NCBI RefSeq assembly: GCF_002902345.1
Contig: NZ_PPQB01000010.1
Coordinates: 409,096 to 473,095, forward strand
Reading direction: 5' to 3'
Source of the DNA: Staphylococcus arlettae
Lineage (GTDB): Bacteria > Bacillota > Bacilli > Staphylococcales > Staphylococcaceae
DNA length: 64,000 nt
Shown here: positions 50,813 to 58,905 of the stretch, piece by piece
Layout: the number at the start of each line of letters is the position of its first letter
How positions within the stretch are numbered: position 1 is the stretch's first letter
Notes under the pieces: generated by a model
What the model was told of the DNA's origin: nothing
What the model saw: only the letters and a program-made list of their open reading frames with translations
The model's database searches: none
Program-made: the position numbers and the translations under genes

Positions 50813-50877
50813 AGAGTGCAGGTGTCAAATATGTGTCAAGAGAATAATTCTCTGACACGTTGGCCCTGCTCTTTTTT
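50813..50877 (+). terminator. Long hairpin at the integrase 3' end, reads as terminator for tRNA-Arg
   Basis: Inner stem GTGTC-AGAGAAT/ATTCTCT-GACAC (50833-50858), outer GCAGG/CCTGC (50818-50822 with 50865-50869), then T6 at 50872-50877. The T run suits rightward transcripts from tRNA-Arg. The last codons of the leftward integrase lie inside the hairpin. Confidence 0.6.
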
Positions 50878-51882
50878 ATGTTCATCAAGCAAATGTGTAT
50901 AAACATCTAATGTAATTGATATACTAGCGTGACCTAATCTTTTGCTAATATATTCAATGGAAATTCCTTTACTAATTAAGTAACTAGCATGTGTATGCCT
51001 TAATGAGTAAGGTGTTATTTCATCATCTATATCAAATTTATTTTTGGCTTTATTAAATACTTTAGAAACTGCCGTGTGAGATAAACCGAATAATTTTCTA
51101 TCTGTTCTTAACGGATGATTAGCAATACTTTTTTTAATATATGCTAGATCTGCGTCTGACACTTCTATTTCTCTGTCAGCATTTTCTGTTTTTGTACCAG
51201 GTAAATGGATCAAACCAGGTTTATAATATAAATCATTATATGTCATTCTATTAACTTCTGAAAACCTAGCACCAGTTATCAAAAGAATATATAGCATTAA
51301 TGTACTTTTATCACTCTTTAATTTAAAGTGTTTTCTTAATTGTTCATATTGAAATATCGTTAGAAATTTTACACTTTCTTTTTTTGGTGCTTTAGTACCT
51401 TTATAAGTTACTTTGTAAGTCGGGTCCTTTTTTATATACCCATCATAAATTGCATCTTTAATACAGCTAGATATATATAAGTGTACTTTTCTAACGGTTT
51501 CTGATGTTCTATCAATCGAGTATTCGGAAATAAATTTTTGATATTCGCTTCTTGTTATGTTTTTGATCAGTACGTTTTCTCCAAAATGTTTTAGAAACAA
51601 ATTAAGCGCATGTTCATACCAATATTGTTGTTTTTCGGACAACTTATTTTTACCGTTAGCAATCAACCAATCTCTATAATAATCTTCGAAGCTCTTATTA
51701 TCCTCAATTTTATTTCCATCTTCTAAATCTCTGATAAGTTGTTGTGCTGCTAATGTAGCTTCTGCTTTCGTTTTAAAACCTGATTTACGTTTCTTACCCG
51801 ACTTAAAACTTGGGTCTTTCACATCGTATTGCCATGTAGTAGACGTTTTATTTTTACGTTTCGTTACTGTAAATGTAGCCAT
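50836..51882 (-). CDS. int: Phage tyrosine recombinase (integrase)
   Basis: 348 residues. N-terminal arm-binding domain (about 1-60, WQYDVKDPSFKSGKKRKSGFKT region), SAM-like core-binding domain (about 60-160), catalytic domain with Arg in TGARFSEV, Lys in the TKTENADRE region, box II YSLRHTHAS (Tyr where the HxxR His usually lies), LGHASISIT and nucleophile Tyr in DVYTHL. Start 51882 (MATFTVTKRKNK) has AGGAGG 10 bases upstream; the ATG at 51891 almost touches it. Adjacent to its probable target tRNA-Arg. Confidence 0.93.
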   Translation of the reverse strand: MATFTVTKRKNKTSTTWQYDVKDPSFKSGKKRKSGFKTKAEATLAAQQLIRDLEDGNKIEDNKSFEDYYRDWLIANGKNKLSEKQQYWYEHALNLFLKHFGENVLIKNITRSEYQKFISEYSIDRTSETVRKVHLYISSCIKDAIYDGYIKKDPTYKVTYKGTKAPKKESVKFLTIFQYEQLRKHFKLKSDKSTLMLYILLITGARFSEVNRMTYNDLYYKPGLIHLPGTKTENADREIEVSDADLAYIKKSIANHPLRTDRKLFGLSHTAVSKVFNKAKNKFDIDDEITPYSLRHTHASYLISKGISIEYISKRLGHASISITLDVYTHLLDEHKKEQGQRVRELFS

Positions 51883-51902
51883 ATTTCTCATTCCTCCTTA
51901 TA

Positions 51903-51927
51903 AGAAAACCTCACGAAGTGTGAGGTT
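51903..51927 (-). terminator. Terminator of the lipoprotein gene
   Basis: AACCTCAC/GTGAGGTT stem with a 5-base loop. Read leftward it is followed by TTTTCTTA. It lies between the lipoprotein stop and the integrase SD. Confidence 0.8.
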
Positions 51928-52810
51928 ATTCTTCATCTTCATATTCTATATCAACAATGGCGTTCATTTTAGTTATCAAATGATTGTTAATAGTTATAGT
52001 AGTTGGCTCATCTATTTCGTGCGTTTGCATAATAGGGTGAACTCTATCATTATAACTTTGAACATTTTCGTTGTACTCAGTTTTTGTTACATCTTTTTCT
52101 TCATCTTGTATACCAGATAATTTAAAGATTTTCCAAGAAGCGTCATCAGTATCAAAATTTTTATACTCGTCTTCTGGTATTGTTATTTTATCGTTGTATT
52201 TTGTGAGCTCAGCAAAATCGATATAACTATCTTCTAGTTCCTTTTCTGTAACAACTAACGTTTCATCTAAATCATTTGATAGTTTTTCTCCAAGTATATT
52301 ATCACGTTCTTCTTTTCCTATATCATCATAGACGTATTGAGTTTCATAAAGTGCTAAATCAAAATTGTTACCTAATGTATAAAGTGCGAATATCATTGGT
52401 GGTGTATACTCTTCTTTATCATCATTCAATTCGTATAATCTTGACGTTTCGTTATAATATGTTTCATACATCCCGCTGATATTAATTAGATGATCTCCTA
52501 ATAGACTACCGTCAGCCATTAATTTTTCTGTATCTTTAGTAAATGACTCTCTATTTTTTTCTAATTTGCTTTCTATTTTTTTGAGGAATTTTGAAGTTTC
52601 TTTATCAGTTGTTTCGTCGTTGTCCATATATTCGTCATGTTCATCTGCAATATCCACGATACCTTTAGCAAATTTCTTTATTTTCTTCGCATATAATTTA
52701 TTATCTTCTTCTACTTTTTTGTAATCATAATCATTCATTTCACTTTCGTTTTGACTACATCCTACCAAAAATAACACCAGCACTACCACTACACCTATTA
52801 TCCTTTTCAT
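51926..52810 (-). CDS. Prophage-encoded lipoprotein
   Basis: 294 residues with a signal peptide MKRIIGVVVVLVLFLVGC and lipobox LVGC (Cys18), followed by a highly charged, mostly helical, very acidic protein (many Glu/Asp/Lys, about 60 Tyr/Asn-rich turns). No known domain recognised. Located between integrase and CI, where phages place lysogenic conversion or superinfection-exclusion genes, and transcribed in the lysogenic direction. Start ATG 52810 with AAGGAGAATGTG SD. Surface location is firm; role is inference. Confidence 0.8.
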   Translation of the reverse strand: MKRIIGVVVVLVLFLVGCSQNESEMNDYDYKKVEEDNKLYAKKIKKFAKGIVDIADEHDEYMDNDETTDKETSKFLKKIESKLEKNRESFTKDTEKLMADGSLLGDHLINISGMYETYYNETSRLYELNDDKEEYTPPMIFALYTLGNNFDLALYETQYVYDDIGKEERDNILGEKLSNDLDETLVVTEKELEDSYIDFAELTKYNDKITIPEDEYKNFDTDDASWKIFKLSGIQDEEKDVTKTEYNENVQSYNDRVHPIMQTHEIDEPTTITINNHLITKMNAIVDIEYEDEE

Positions 52811-52866
52811 TTCACATTCTCCTTAATAATAAATTTTATATAAAAGCGCCACTAAGGACGCTAGTA

Positions 52867-53472
52867 TTAATATATTTTTTGACTTGCGACAACTCTACCA
52901 ATGATTTTTACATCGTCTGAACTGTTGTATACTTGCGGTAGGTGTTCGTTGTTGTTAGATTCGGGCAACAATATCAATTGATCGTCGTTGTATCTCACGC
53001 GCTTTACAGTGGCATTATAACCATTAATCTGAACAACACCGATTTGACCATTCTCGACAACTGAATCTTTTTCCACAATGACTACTTCGCCATCTTTAAA
53101 CTCTTTATCCATACTATCACCAGATACTTTCAAGCCGAACAGTTCTTTGTCGACATTTAAGTTTTTAGTAGCGATGTATGTATAGTCGATTAGGTTTTCT
53201 TCACTATATATAGGAAGTCCTGCGGAAATTTGAGAAACAACTGGTATCTGTTTAACTGGTAGACTATCTAAGGAAGTATCTTCAAAACCTAATATATCCA
53301 TTGGTGATACTTTTAATACTTTAGATAATTTTTCAATTTTATCTCTTTTCATATTTTCAATTTCACCATTTTCCCATTTACGAACAGTAGACTTACCTAC
53401 ACCAACTGCGTTTCCAACTTCTTCTAATGTAAGATTTAATAAATTTCTTCTGTTTTTCATATTGAATTTCAT
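52867..53472 (-). CDS. CI-type phage repressor (XRE HTH + S24 peptidase)
   Basis: 201 residues. N-terminal XRE helix-turn-helix (about 6-60: NLTLEEVGNAVGVGKSTVRKWENGEI), then LexA/CI-like S24 domain: cleavage dyad Ala-Gly in SQISAGLPIY, nucleophile Ser in VSGDSMDKEF, catalytic Lys in YNATVKRVRY. So induction probably goes through RecA-stimulated self-cleavage. Start ATG 53472 with AAGGAGG 8 bases upstream; the longer frame to 53511 overlaps operator O1. Confidence 0.93.
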   Translation of the reverse strand: MKFNMKNRRNLLNLTLEEVGNAVGVGKSTVRKWENGEIENMKRDKIEKLSKVLKVSPMDILGFEDTSLDSLPVKQIPVVSQISAGLPIYSEENLIDYTYIATKNLNVDKELFGLKVSGDSMDKEFKDGEVVIVEKDSVVENGQIGVVQINGYNATVKRVRYNDDQLILLPESNNNEHLPQVYNSSDDVKIIGRVVASQKIY

Positions 53473-53512
53473 ATATAACACCTCCTTCTTTGTGGTTCTA
53501 TTATAGCACATA

Positions 53513-53531
53513 AGTGTCTCAAAAAGATACT
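53513..53531. promoter_or_regulatory. CI/Cro operator candidate O1
   Basis: AGTGTCTCAAAAAGATACT: near-perfect inverted repeat AGTGTCT/AGATACT with 5-base centre, 40 bases upstream of the cI start. Same length and pattern as O2. Confidence 0.6.
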
Positions 53532-53552
53532 GTTATATAGAAAGTTAAAAAA

Positions 53553-53571
53553 AGTTTCTCAAAAATACACT
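53553..53571. promoter_or_regulatory. CI/Cro operator candidate O2
   Basis: AGTTTCTCAAAAATACACT, same 19-base pattern as O1, spaced 40 bases from it. Confidence 0.55.
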
Positions 53572-53610
53572 TTTGTGTTGACTTATCTTTTCTGATGCTT
53601 TATTGTTATA

Positions 53611-53629
53611 AGTGTCCTAAACGACACAC
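53611..53629. promoter_or_regulatory. CI/Cro operator candidate O3
   Basis: AGTGTCCTAAACGACACAC: half-sites AGTGTC and GACACA in the short leader before the cro SD. Confidence 0.5.
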
Positions 53630-53651
53630 CTTTTCAGAAAGGAGGCACAAC

Positions 53652-53867
53652 ATGGATACCAACAAACTTAAATCAAAGTTGGTGTATAACAAAATTGATC
53701 CTTCAACACTTCTGGATTCATTAAAAGAAAAAGGGATAAACATTTCCAAATCGTCATACTATAAACGTATGCGTGGGGAAGTAGAATTTTCTTTAAGCGA
53801 AATAAGAAGTATTGCAGATATTTTAGAATTAACACCAGAAGAAATCATGGATATTTTTTTTAATTAG
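53652..53867 (+). CDS. Cro-like HTH protein
   Basis: 71 residues, divergent from cI and first gene of the early operon. Helix-turn-helix of phage type (KEKGINISKSSYYKRMRGEVEFSLSEIRSIADILE). By position it represses the lysogenic promoter. ATG at 53652 has AAAGGAGG 6 bases upstream; a longer reading frame to 53595 runs through O3 and lacks an SD. Confidence 0.82.
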   Translation: MDTNKLKSKLVYNKIDPSTLLDSLKEKGINISKSSYYKRMRGEVEFSLSEIRSIADILELTPEEIMDIFFN

Positions 53868-53869
53868 TA

Positions 53870-53887
53870 AGTGTCTTTTAAGACACA
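53870..53887. promoter_or_regulatory. CI/Cro operator candidate O4 (between cro and next gene)
   Basis: AGTGTCTTTTAAGACACA: 7-bp perfect half-sites around a TT centre, same half-site as O1-O3. It lies between cro and the SD of the next gene and could act as roadblock operator or hairpin. Confidence 0.55.
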
Positions 53888-53903
53888 AAGGAGGTAATAA
53901 AAG

Positions 53904-54833
53904 TTGAACGAATTACAACTTAGTGATGACCTAACAACTATCGAAACAGAAATAAAGAGTTATCAAAACATTGCTGGTCAATCGATATTTGAAATTGGTC
54001 GAAGATTAAAACATGTGAAAGAGAATGACTTAATGCATGGTCAGTGGGAAGAATGGTTGGAAAAAGTTAATTTCAATAGAACTCAAGCATATAAATTTAT
54101 AAAAATATATGAGGATAGAGGTACAAATGTTTTGTCGACAAAACAAAATAGTATTGATGCACTTTATTATATCGCAACTCTACCCGAAGCAGAACGCACT
54201 ATAGAACACACAACTTCAAAAGGTGAAACGAAAACACCTGATGAAATGACTGTTAAAGAATTGCGTGAATTGAAGAAACAACTCAAACAACGCGACGAAG
54301 AAAAATCACAACTCGAATCTCAATTAGAACAAGCGCAACGTTCTGAATCAATCGCACTAAAGCAACTAGAGGATGCAGAGGATCAAGAGCATGAAGTGAT
54401 TGAGCGTTATATGGAACCAGAGGATTATCAAGAAATAAAAGAAAGTAATAAGCAATTAAAAAAGTATCTTGATGAAGTATCTAATCATAATAAGAAATTA
54501 AATTCAGATATTGAAAAGTTAAAAAGTGAACGTTCTGAAACAGATGAGAAGTCACAAAAATATGATGAGTTAAACAAAGCGATTAATAGTATGAATACAA
54601 AACTTAACGAAGGACAACAAAGATTAAAAGCACAAAAAGAGATATACGACCTTGTAAAAGGTAGTGAGAAAGTTATTCGTGAAGTAGCGCCACTTTGTTA
54701 CTTAGCTTTTTCGAAAGATATTATCGATAACGATTATGCAAGGGAACCAATAGAGAAAATAATCACAGATCTAACAGATATGGCACGAAGGCTACAAAAA
54801 CAAATTAATCAAGGAGATGTTATAGATGTCTAA
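53904..54833 (+). CDS. DUF3102-like phage protein with coiled coil
   Basis: 309 residues. N-terminal ~100 residues resemble DUF3102 (ETEIKSYQNIAGQSIFEIGRRLKHVKENDL, then GQWEEWLEKVNFNRTQAYKFIKIYE), followed by a long Glu/Lys/Gln coiled coil (about 115-250). Such proteins are common in early regions of staphylococcal phages; ParB-like DNA contact is suspected for the N-terminal part, unproven. TTG start at 53904 with AAAGGAGG nine bases upstream. Overlaps next gene by 8 bases. Confidence 0.7.
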   Translation: MNELQLSDDLTTIETEIKSYQNIAGQSIFEIGRRLKHVKENDLMHGQWEEWLEKVNFNRTQAYKFIKIYEDRGTNVLSTKQNSIDALYYIATLPEAERTIEHTTSKGETKTPDEMTVKELRELKKQLKQRDEEKSQLESQLEQAQRSESIALKQLEDAEDQEHEVIERYMEPEDYQEIKESNKQLKKYLDEVSNHNKKLNSDIEKLKSERSETDEKSQKYDELNKAINSMNTKLNEGQQRLKAQKEIYDLVKGSEKVIREVAPLCYLAFSKDIIDNDYAREPIEKIITDLTDMARRLQKQINQGDVIDV

Positions 54834-55344
54834 TCAAGTAATGGAATTAAATAGAGCTCAAATGGAACAAATGGTAAGACAAGCAAATTCAGCTTTACAA
54901 ATGTACGACAAAATCATCGAAGTAGAACAGCGTGTGAATAAAGCCGAAAGTAGAATGAATCAGACAGCAGAAAAAACCGAAAGACGATTGCACAAAATAG
55001 AGACTACTTATCCGTTATTAGATACAGAAGCAGACCGTTTGCAATCAATAGCAACGATAAAAGCCCACCAATTTACAAGTCAATTTTTTGGAGAAGAAGT
55101 ATCACAAGAACTTTACATGAAGAAATTCGGTCATTTAATCAGTGGTATCTATAGATCTGTAAAAAAAGAATTTAATGTAAGGAAGTATACTTTGGTACTC
55201 CACGTAGAAGCAGAACAAGCAATCACTTTTGTAGAAAATCTAACGCTTGATGACTTACCACAAAACTATATGAGACTTACTGACAGCCAAATTGATACAG
55301 CTACAAGACATGGTGATTATGGAATTTTAGAAAGATTGGCATAA
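54826..55344 (+). CDS. Phage ORF6C-domain protein
   Basis: 172 residues: a helical/coiled N-terminal half (about 10-70) and a C-terminal segment (about 80-150, ATIKAHQFTSQFFG to VLHVEAEQAITFVENLTL) resembling the ORF6C domain found at the end of phage antirepressors. The usual BRO/antirepressor N-terminal domain is missing. Possibly an antirepressor-like regulator. ATG at 54826 with AAGGAG SD. Confidence 0.6.
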   Translation: MSNQVMELNRAQMEQMVRQANSALQMYDKIIEVEQRVNKAESRMNQTAEKTERRLHKIETTYPLLDTEADRLQSIATIKAHQFTSQFFGEEVSQELYMKKFGHLISGIYRSVKKEFNVRKYTLVLHVEAEQAITFVENLTLDDLPQNYMRLTDSQIDTATRHGDYGILERLA

Positions 55345-55372
55345 AACAAATCGAAATATAGGAGTTGATCAT

Positions 55373-55582
55373 ATGGACTTCATTGGATTTGCAGATGCAA
55401 AAGCATTTGTAGAAATAAGTGGCATTTCAAGAGATGACTTAGAAAGTAAAGTTTATCCGAACAAAGAATTTCAAGCAGCTTGTATGTATCGATTTGGTAA
55501 AGGTAACAAACGATATATCAAAATCAGACCAGCAATTGAGTATATAGAACAAAACATACTCATTAAAGAAACGAACTTATAA
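55373..55582 (+). CDS. Small phage protein, possible winged-helix DNA-binder
   Basis: 69 residues starting MDFIGFADAKAFVEISGIS; layout (short helix-turn-helix start, then YPNKEFQAACMYRFGKGNKRYIKI basic hairpin) recalls excisionase-like or DUF771 proteins of staphylococcal phages. Assignment is weak. ATG at 55373 with AGGAG SD. Confidence 0.5.
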   Translation: MDFIGFADAKAFVEISGISRDDLESKVYPNKEFQAACMYRFGKGNKRYIKIRPAIEYIEQNILIKETNL

Positions 55583-55593
55583 GGAGGGATAAT

Positions 55594-55770
55594 ATGAGAC
55601 ACATTTTAGCATGGTCAACAGCAATTTTATCTACAGCATTATTCGCAATGATCACATCAGATTTCCATTACAGCATTGTATTCAGCATATTGATGTTCAT
55701 TGCAAGTTACGCATTCTGGAACAACTGGTTTGATGCAATAAAAAAGACCGCTAAGCGCGCCAACGCTTAA
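55594..55770 (+). CDS. Small phage membrane protein
   Basis: 58 residues (MRHILAWSTAILSTALFAMI...), two hydrophobic helices and a basic C-terminus KKTAKRANA. Typical of tiny membrane proteins in early regions of staphylococcal phages; function unknown. ATG at 55594 with AAGGAGGG SD. A TAAGCG/CGCTTA inverted repeat overlaps its last codons. Confidence 0.7.
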   Translation: MRHILAWSTAILSTALFAMITSDFHYSIVFSILMFIASYAFWNNWFDAIKKTAKRANA

Positions 55771-55835
55771 CAGTCGAAAGAAACTTAAGTAAAAACATAC
55801 AACTTAAATATACAACATACTCGGGAGGTTTGTAA

Positions 55836-56198
55836 TTGGGACCAGAAAAAAGAGTCGAGAATAAAATTCGTAAATTCTTAGAAGACAACGGAGCTTTTGT
55901 TATGAAAACTCATGGAGGAAGTCCTGGAGTTCCAGTCGGCATACCTGACTTGTTTTCAATCTATAGAGGAATTGCATTATTTATAGAAGTTAAACGTGAA
56001 AAGGGTGGAAGAGTTAAACCGATTCAAATAGCTCAAATTGATTCATTAAAGCAACATGGCACGATAGCGATTGTAGCTAACGATGTTTCTTATGTAGAAG
56101 ATATAATTGAAACAATAGACACACTAATTACAGAGGGCGCTTGGAAAAACATTCAAACTGCTATAAATATGGCTAACGAAATGGGTGTGAAAAGATAA
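55836..56198 (+). CDS. VRR-NUC domain nuclease
   Basis: 120 residues with a PD-(D/E)xK-type VRR-NUC core: E7 region RVENKIRKFLEDNG, GIPDLFSIYRG (Asp) and LFIEVKREKG (E-x-K). Likely a Holliday-junction or flap nuclease acting with the following helicase in phage replication or recombination. Start TTG at 55836 with GGGAGG SD. TAATG overlap with the next gene. Confidence 0.85.
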   Translation: MGPEKRVENKIRKFLEDNGAFVMKTHGGSPGVPVGIPDLFSIYRGIALFIEVKREKGGRVKPIQIAQIDSLKQHGTIAIVANDVSYVEDIIETIDTLITEGAWKNIQTAINMANEMGVKR

Positions 56199-56818
56199 TG
56201 ACTAAATACTCAAATATTGATGATTATATAGGTAAGAAATTTAACTTACTTAAAGTAATAAGATTTTCTCATAAAAATAGTGGTAAAAAGTATTTCGAGT
56301 GTAAATGTGATTGTGGAAATATAGTTGTTAAAAGATTAGACCATTTAGTGCGAAACGAATCAAAATCTTGTGGATGCATTGTAGGTAAACAAGGAACGCA
56401 TTTAAAAACAAATACTCGATTATATGAAATATATTGCGGCATGAAAAAGCGTTGTTATAACAAAAATAGTAAAAGTTATAAAAATTATGGAGCTAGAGGA
56501 ATTAAAGTCTGCGATGAGTGGATAGAAAATTTTACTAACTTTTATGACTGGGCCTATCAAAACGGATATAACGACACATTAACTATTGACCGTATAGATG
56601 TAAATGAAGATTATAAGCCTAATAACTGTAAATGGTCTACTCGACAAGAACAATCTTACAATAAGACAACAACTCATTACTTCGAATATAAAAACGAAAA
56701 AAAATCAGTTGCAGAGTGGAGCGAAATAACAGGCATTAAATATGCAACGTTACTATATAGAATCAAACACAATTGGGACAAAGACAAAGTAATTGAAGAA
56801 CGAGTGAGGGATTATTAA
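56198..56818 (+). CDS. HNH homing-type endonuclease with N-terminal zinc ribbon
   Basis: 206 residues. N-terminal zinc-ribbon-like segment (FECKCDCGN...KSCGC), a middle basic region (RLYEIYCGMKKRCYNKNSKSYKNYGARGIKVCDEW), and the HNH-like motif LTIDRIDVNEDYKPNNCKW. The C-terminus carries a helix-turn-helix-like DNA-binding repeat (SVAEWSEITGIKYATLLYRI). This is the architecture of free-standing homing endonucleases in phages. It sits between the VRR-NUC and helicase genes, with TAATG overlaps at both ends. Confidence 0.8.
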   Translation: MTKYSNIDDYIGKKFNLLKVIRFSHKNSGKKYFECKCDCGNIVVKRLDHLVRNESKSCGCIVGKQGTHLKTNTRLYEIYCGMKKRCYNKNSKSYKNYGARGIKVCDEWIENFTNFYDWAYQNGYNDTLTIDRIDVNEDYKPNNCKWSTRQEQSYNKTTTHYFEYKNEKKSVAEWSEITGIKYATLLYRIKHNWDKDKVIEERVRDY

Positions 56819-58026
56819 TGCTTTTATATCCTACACAAAAAGAAGTTATGGAAAAAGCGAAACCATCTTACTTTTATGCTCTAGGTACAAGTTCAGGTAA
56901 ATCGCTAATATCCATTTATCATTACCTTAAACATAAAAAAGACGAATCACTACTTATTGTATGCCCACCTACAAAGAAAAAATCTAATGAGTGGGATGAA
57001 GAAATAAAAAAAGTCGAACAACATGAAAGTGTAAGAATTGATTATGCGATTGTGGCAAGTTCTATGTTAGCGAAAGAATATAAGAACTACAAAGACTATT
57101 TCGTCATTTTAGATGAAGCACACTATTTTAGTAATCCAACAAGCAAACGAGGGAAAGCTGCACAAAACTTGTGTGCTAACTCAACCAACTTTTTATTATT
57201 GACTGCTACAAGTGGCGAAAATTGGGAAAAATTCATAAACTATTTTATCATCTTTGGTTTTTACAAGAATAAAACGGAGTTTCTAAGGAAACATGCTATA
57301 TACGAAACTAAGCATTTTGGCGGTAGATCCATTAAACAAATTGTAGATTTCCAAAATACCAATAAATTAGAAAGCCTTTGGCAATCAATATCAACTATGA
57401 AAGAAACATCTTACTTTGTAGATTTACCACAAGTAACTGAACGTTTTGTTGAGTTTAATAAATCAACTATTTATAAAAAGGCAGCAAAAGATAGAGTGAT
57501 TGAAATAGATGACGAACGAGTCATATTAGATAGCCCTCCCAAACTAGCTGCAACATTACGTTACTTATCGAACCAAAAATCAAAAGTAAACTATACAAAA
57601 GAGTTGTTGGAAAGTACCAATGATAATGTTGTTATCTTTTATCAATTCACTAAAGAAAAAGACAATCTACTACAGATGATAAGTAAGTTAGATAAAACAG
57701 TGTTCGAAGTAAGCGGCCAAAACTTTGAGCTACCGACGCAAGAAGAACGTAAAACATTAATTAATAGTGTAACACTGGTACAAATCCAAGCTGGTAGTGC
57801 AGCTATAGAACTCAAATATGCTAACCAAGTAATTTACTACTGCCCAACTTATAGTTACACACAATATCAGCAATCACGTGGACGTTGTATAAGACATGGT
57901 GGTCATGACAGAGTTGAGATTATCAAATATAAAACTAAAGGGACTATTGAAACGAAAGTTTGGAAAGCATTAGACAACAAGCAGGACTTTGATGAAAAAC
58001 TATATCTACTTGAGGAGGTTAAGTAA
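56818..58026 (+). CDS. Phage DEAH-box (SNF2-like) helicase
   Basis: 402-residue superfamily 2 helicase: Walker A GTSSGKS, DEAH (ILDEAHYF), motif III LTATSG, and the C-terminal RecA fold ending with the QQSRGRCIRHGG motif VI. Part of the phage replication/recombination module, directly downstream of the nucleases. One-base overlap with the HNH gene. Confidence 0.85.
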   Translation: MLLYPTQKEVMEKAKPSYFYALGTSSGKSLISIYHYLKHKKDESLLIVCPPTKKKSNEWDEEIKKVEQHESVRIDYAIVASSMLAKEYKNYKDYFVILDEAHYFSNPTSKRGKAAQNLCANSTNFLLLTATSGENWEKFINYFIIFGFYKNKTEFLRKHAIYETKHFGGRSIKQIVDFQNTNKLESLWQSISTMKETSYFVDLPQVTERFVEFNKSTIYKKAAKDRVIEIDDERVILDSPPKLAATLRYLSNQKSKVNYTKELLESTNDNVVIFYQFTKEKDNLLQMISKLDKTVFEVSGQNFELPTQEERKTLINSVTLVQIQAGSAAIELKYANQVIYYCPTYSYTQYQQSRGRCIRHGGHDRVEIIKYKTKGTIETKVWKALDNKQDFDEKLYLLEEVK

Positions 58027-58028
58027 TT

Positions 58029-58289
58029 ATGACAAAGCCAACTAAAACAGACGCGTATGAAAAAATATACTTTTTAATTAAGCGAAAAGGTTTAGATTTA
58101 TTTATTACTAACAGACCTAATAAGAATATTGAAGAAGTTGAATATACGGATAATAAATCTAAAGCAAGACGTTTCGATGAAAATGATTTCGAAATATTAG
58201 ATATTGATAAGACCGTACATGAAAAAGTTGAAATTACTAAAAAATATACTGTAGCAACATTTGAAAGTGTGGTGCCATTAGATGACTGA
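58029..58289 (+). CDS. Phage protein of unknown function
   Basis: 86 residues, charged, no motif recognised (KRKGLDLFITNRPNKNIEEVEY). ATG at 58029 two bases after the helicase stop, SD GAGGAGG; overlaps the next gene by 8 bases. Confidence 0.6.
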   Translation: MTKPTKTDAYEKIYFLIKRKGLDLFITNRPNKNIEEVEYTDNKSKARRFDENDFEILDIDKTVHEKVEITKKYTVATFESVVPLDD

Positions 58290-58905
58290 ACAATCCCTAT
58301 TTGAGCAACTGAATCAACTAAACGTTAACGATCATGTTGATAAGAAGAATGGACTCAATTACTTATCTTGGTCATATGCTCATCAAGAACTAATGAAGAT
58401 TGACCCTAATTATGAGATTAAAATACATGAATACCCACACCCAGAAGTGAACAACGAACAATATTTTGTACCATATCTCGCTACACCAGAAGGTTATAGC
58501 GTAACGGTATCAATTACATTAAAAGGGTTAACTAAGACTGAAACTTTACCTGTACTAGATTTCAAGAATAAATCAGTGCCTTATAAACAAGCTGATATGT
58601 TCCAAATAAACAAAACATACAAGCGTGCATTTGTTAAAGCGGCTGCATTACACGGTCTAGCACTTTATATATTCAATGGGGATGTAATGCCAGAACAGCC
58701 ATTTGAATCTGCAAGTGATGATGAACTCAAAGATGTTGATAAAAAAGTTAAAGAGCTAGCATCTTTAATGAAAATTACAGAATCACAACTTAAAAAGAAA
58801 ATGAACATTCCACAAAAACTCTCATCATCTGATGCAGAAGAAGCATTGATGAGATTAGATAACGGGATTCAATACTATAAAAATAATAAAAAGGATGATA
58901 AATAA
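58282..58905 (+). CDS. DUF1071 single-strand annealing protein (Sak-type)
   Basis: 207 residues. Conserved N-terminal region NGLNYLSWSYAHQELMKIDPNYEIKIHEY and FQINKTYKRAFVKAAALHGLALYIFNGD identify DUF1071, a Rad52-like phage annealing family. It would pair single strands in phage recombination together with the adjacent SSB and nucleases. ATG at 58282; SD weak, translation coupled to the preceding ORF. One-base overlap with ssb. Confidence 0.82.
   Translation: MTEQSLFEQLNQLNVNDHVDKKNGLNYLSWSYAHQELMKIDPNYEIKIHEYPHPEVNNEQYFVPYLATPEGYSVTVSITLKGLTKTETLPVLDFKNKSVPYKQADMFQINKTYKRAFVKAAALHGLALYIFNGDVMPEQPFESASDDELKDVDKKVKELASLMKITESQLKKKMNIPQKLSSSDAEEALMRLDNGIQYYKNNKKDDK

Noticed and set aside
51920..52120. 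Rightward 66-residue hydrophobic ORF inside the lipoprotein gene
   Set aside because: Antisense of a well-supported lipoprotein gene; no SD.
55750..55771. Inverted repeat TAAGCG/CGCTTA as terminator in the phage early operon
   Set aside because: Six bp only, no T run, and it overlaps coding sequence.
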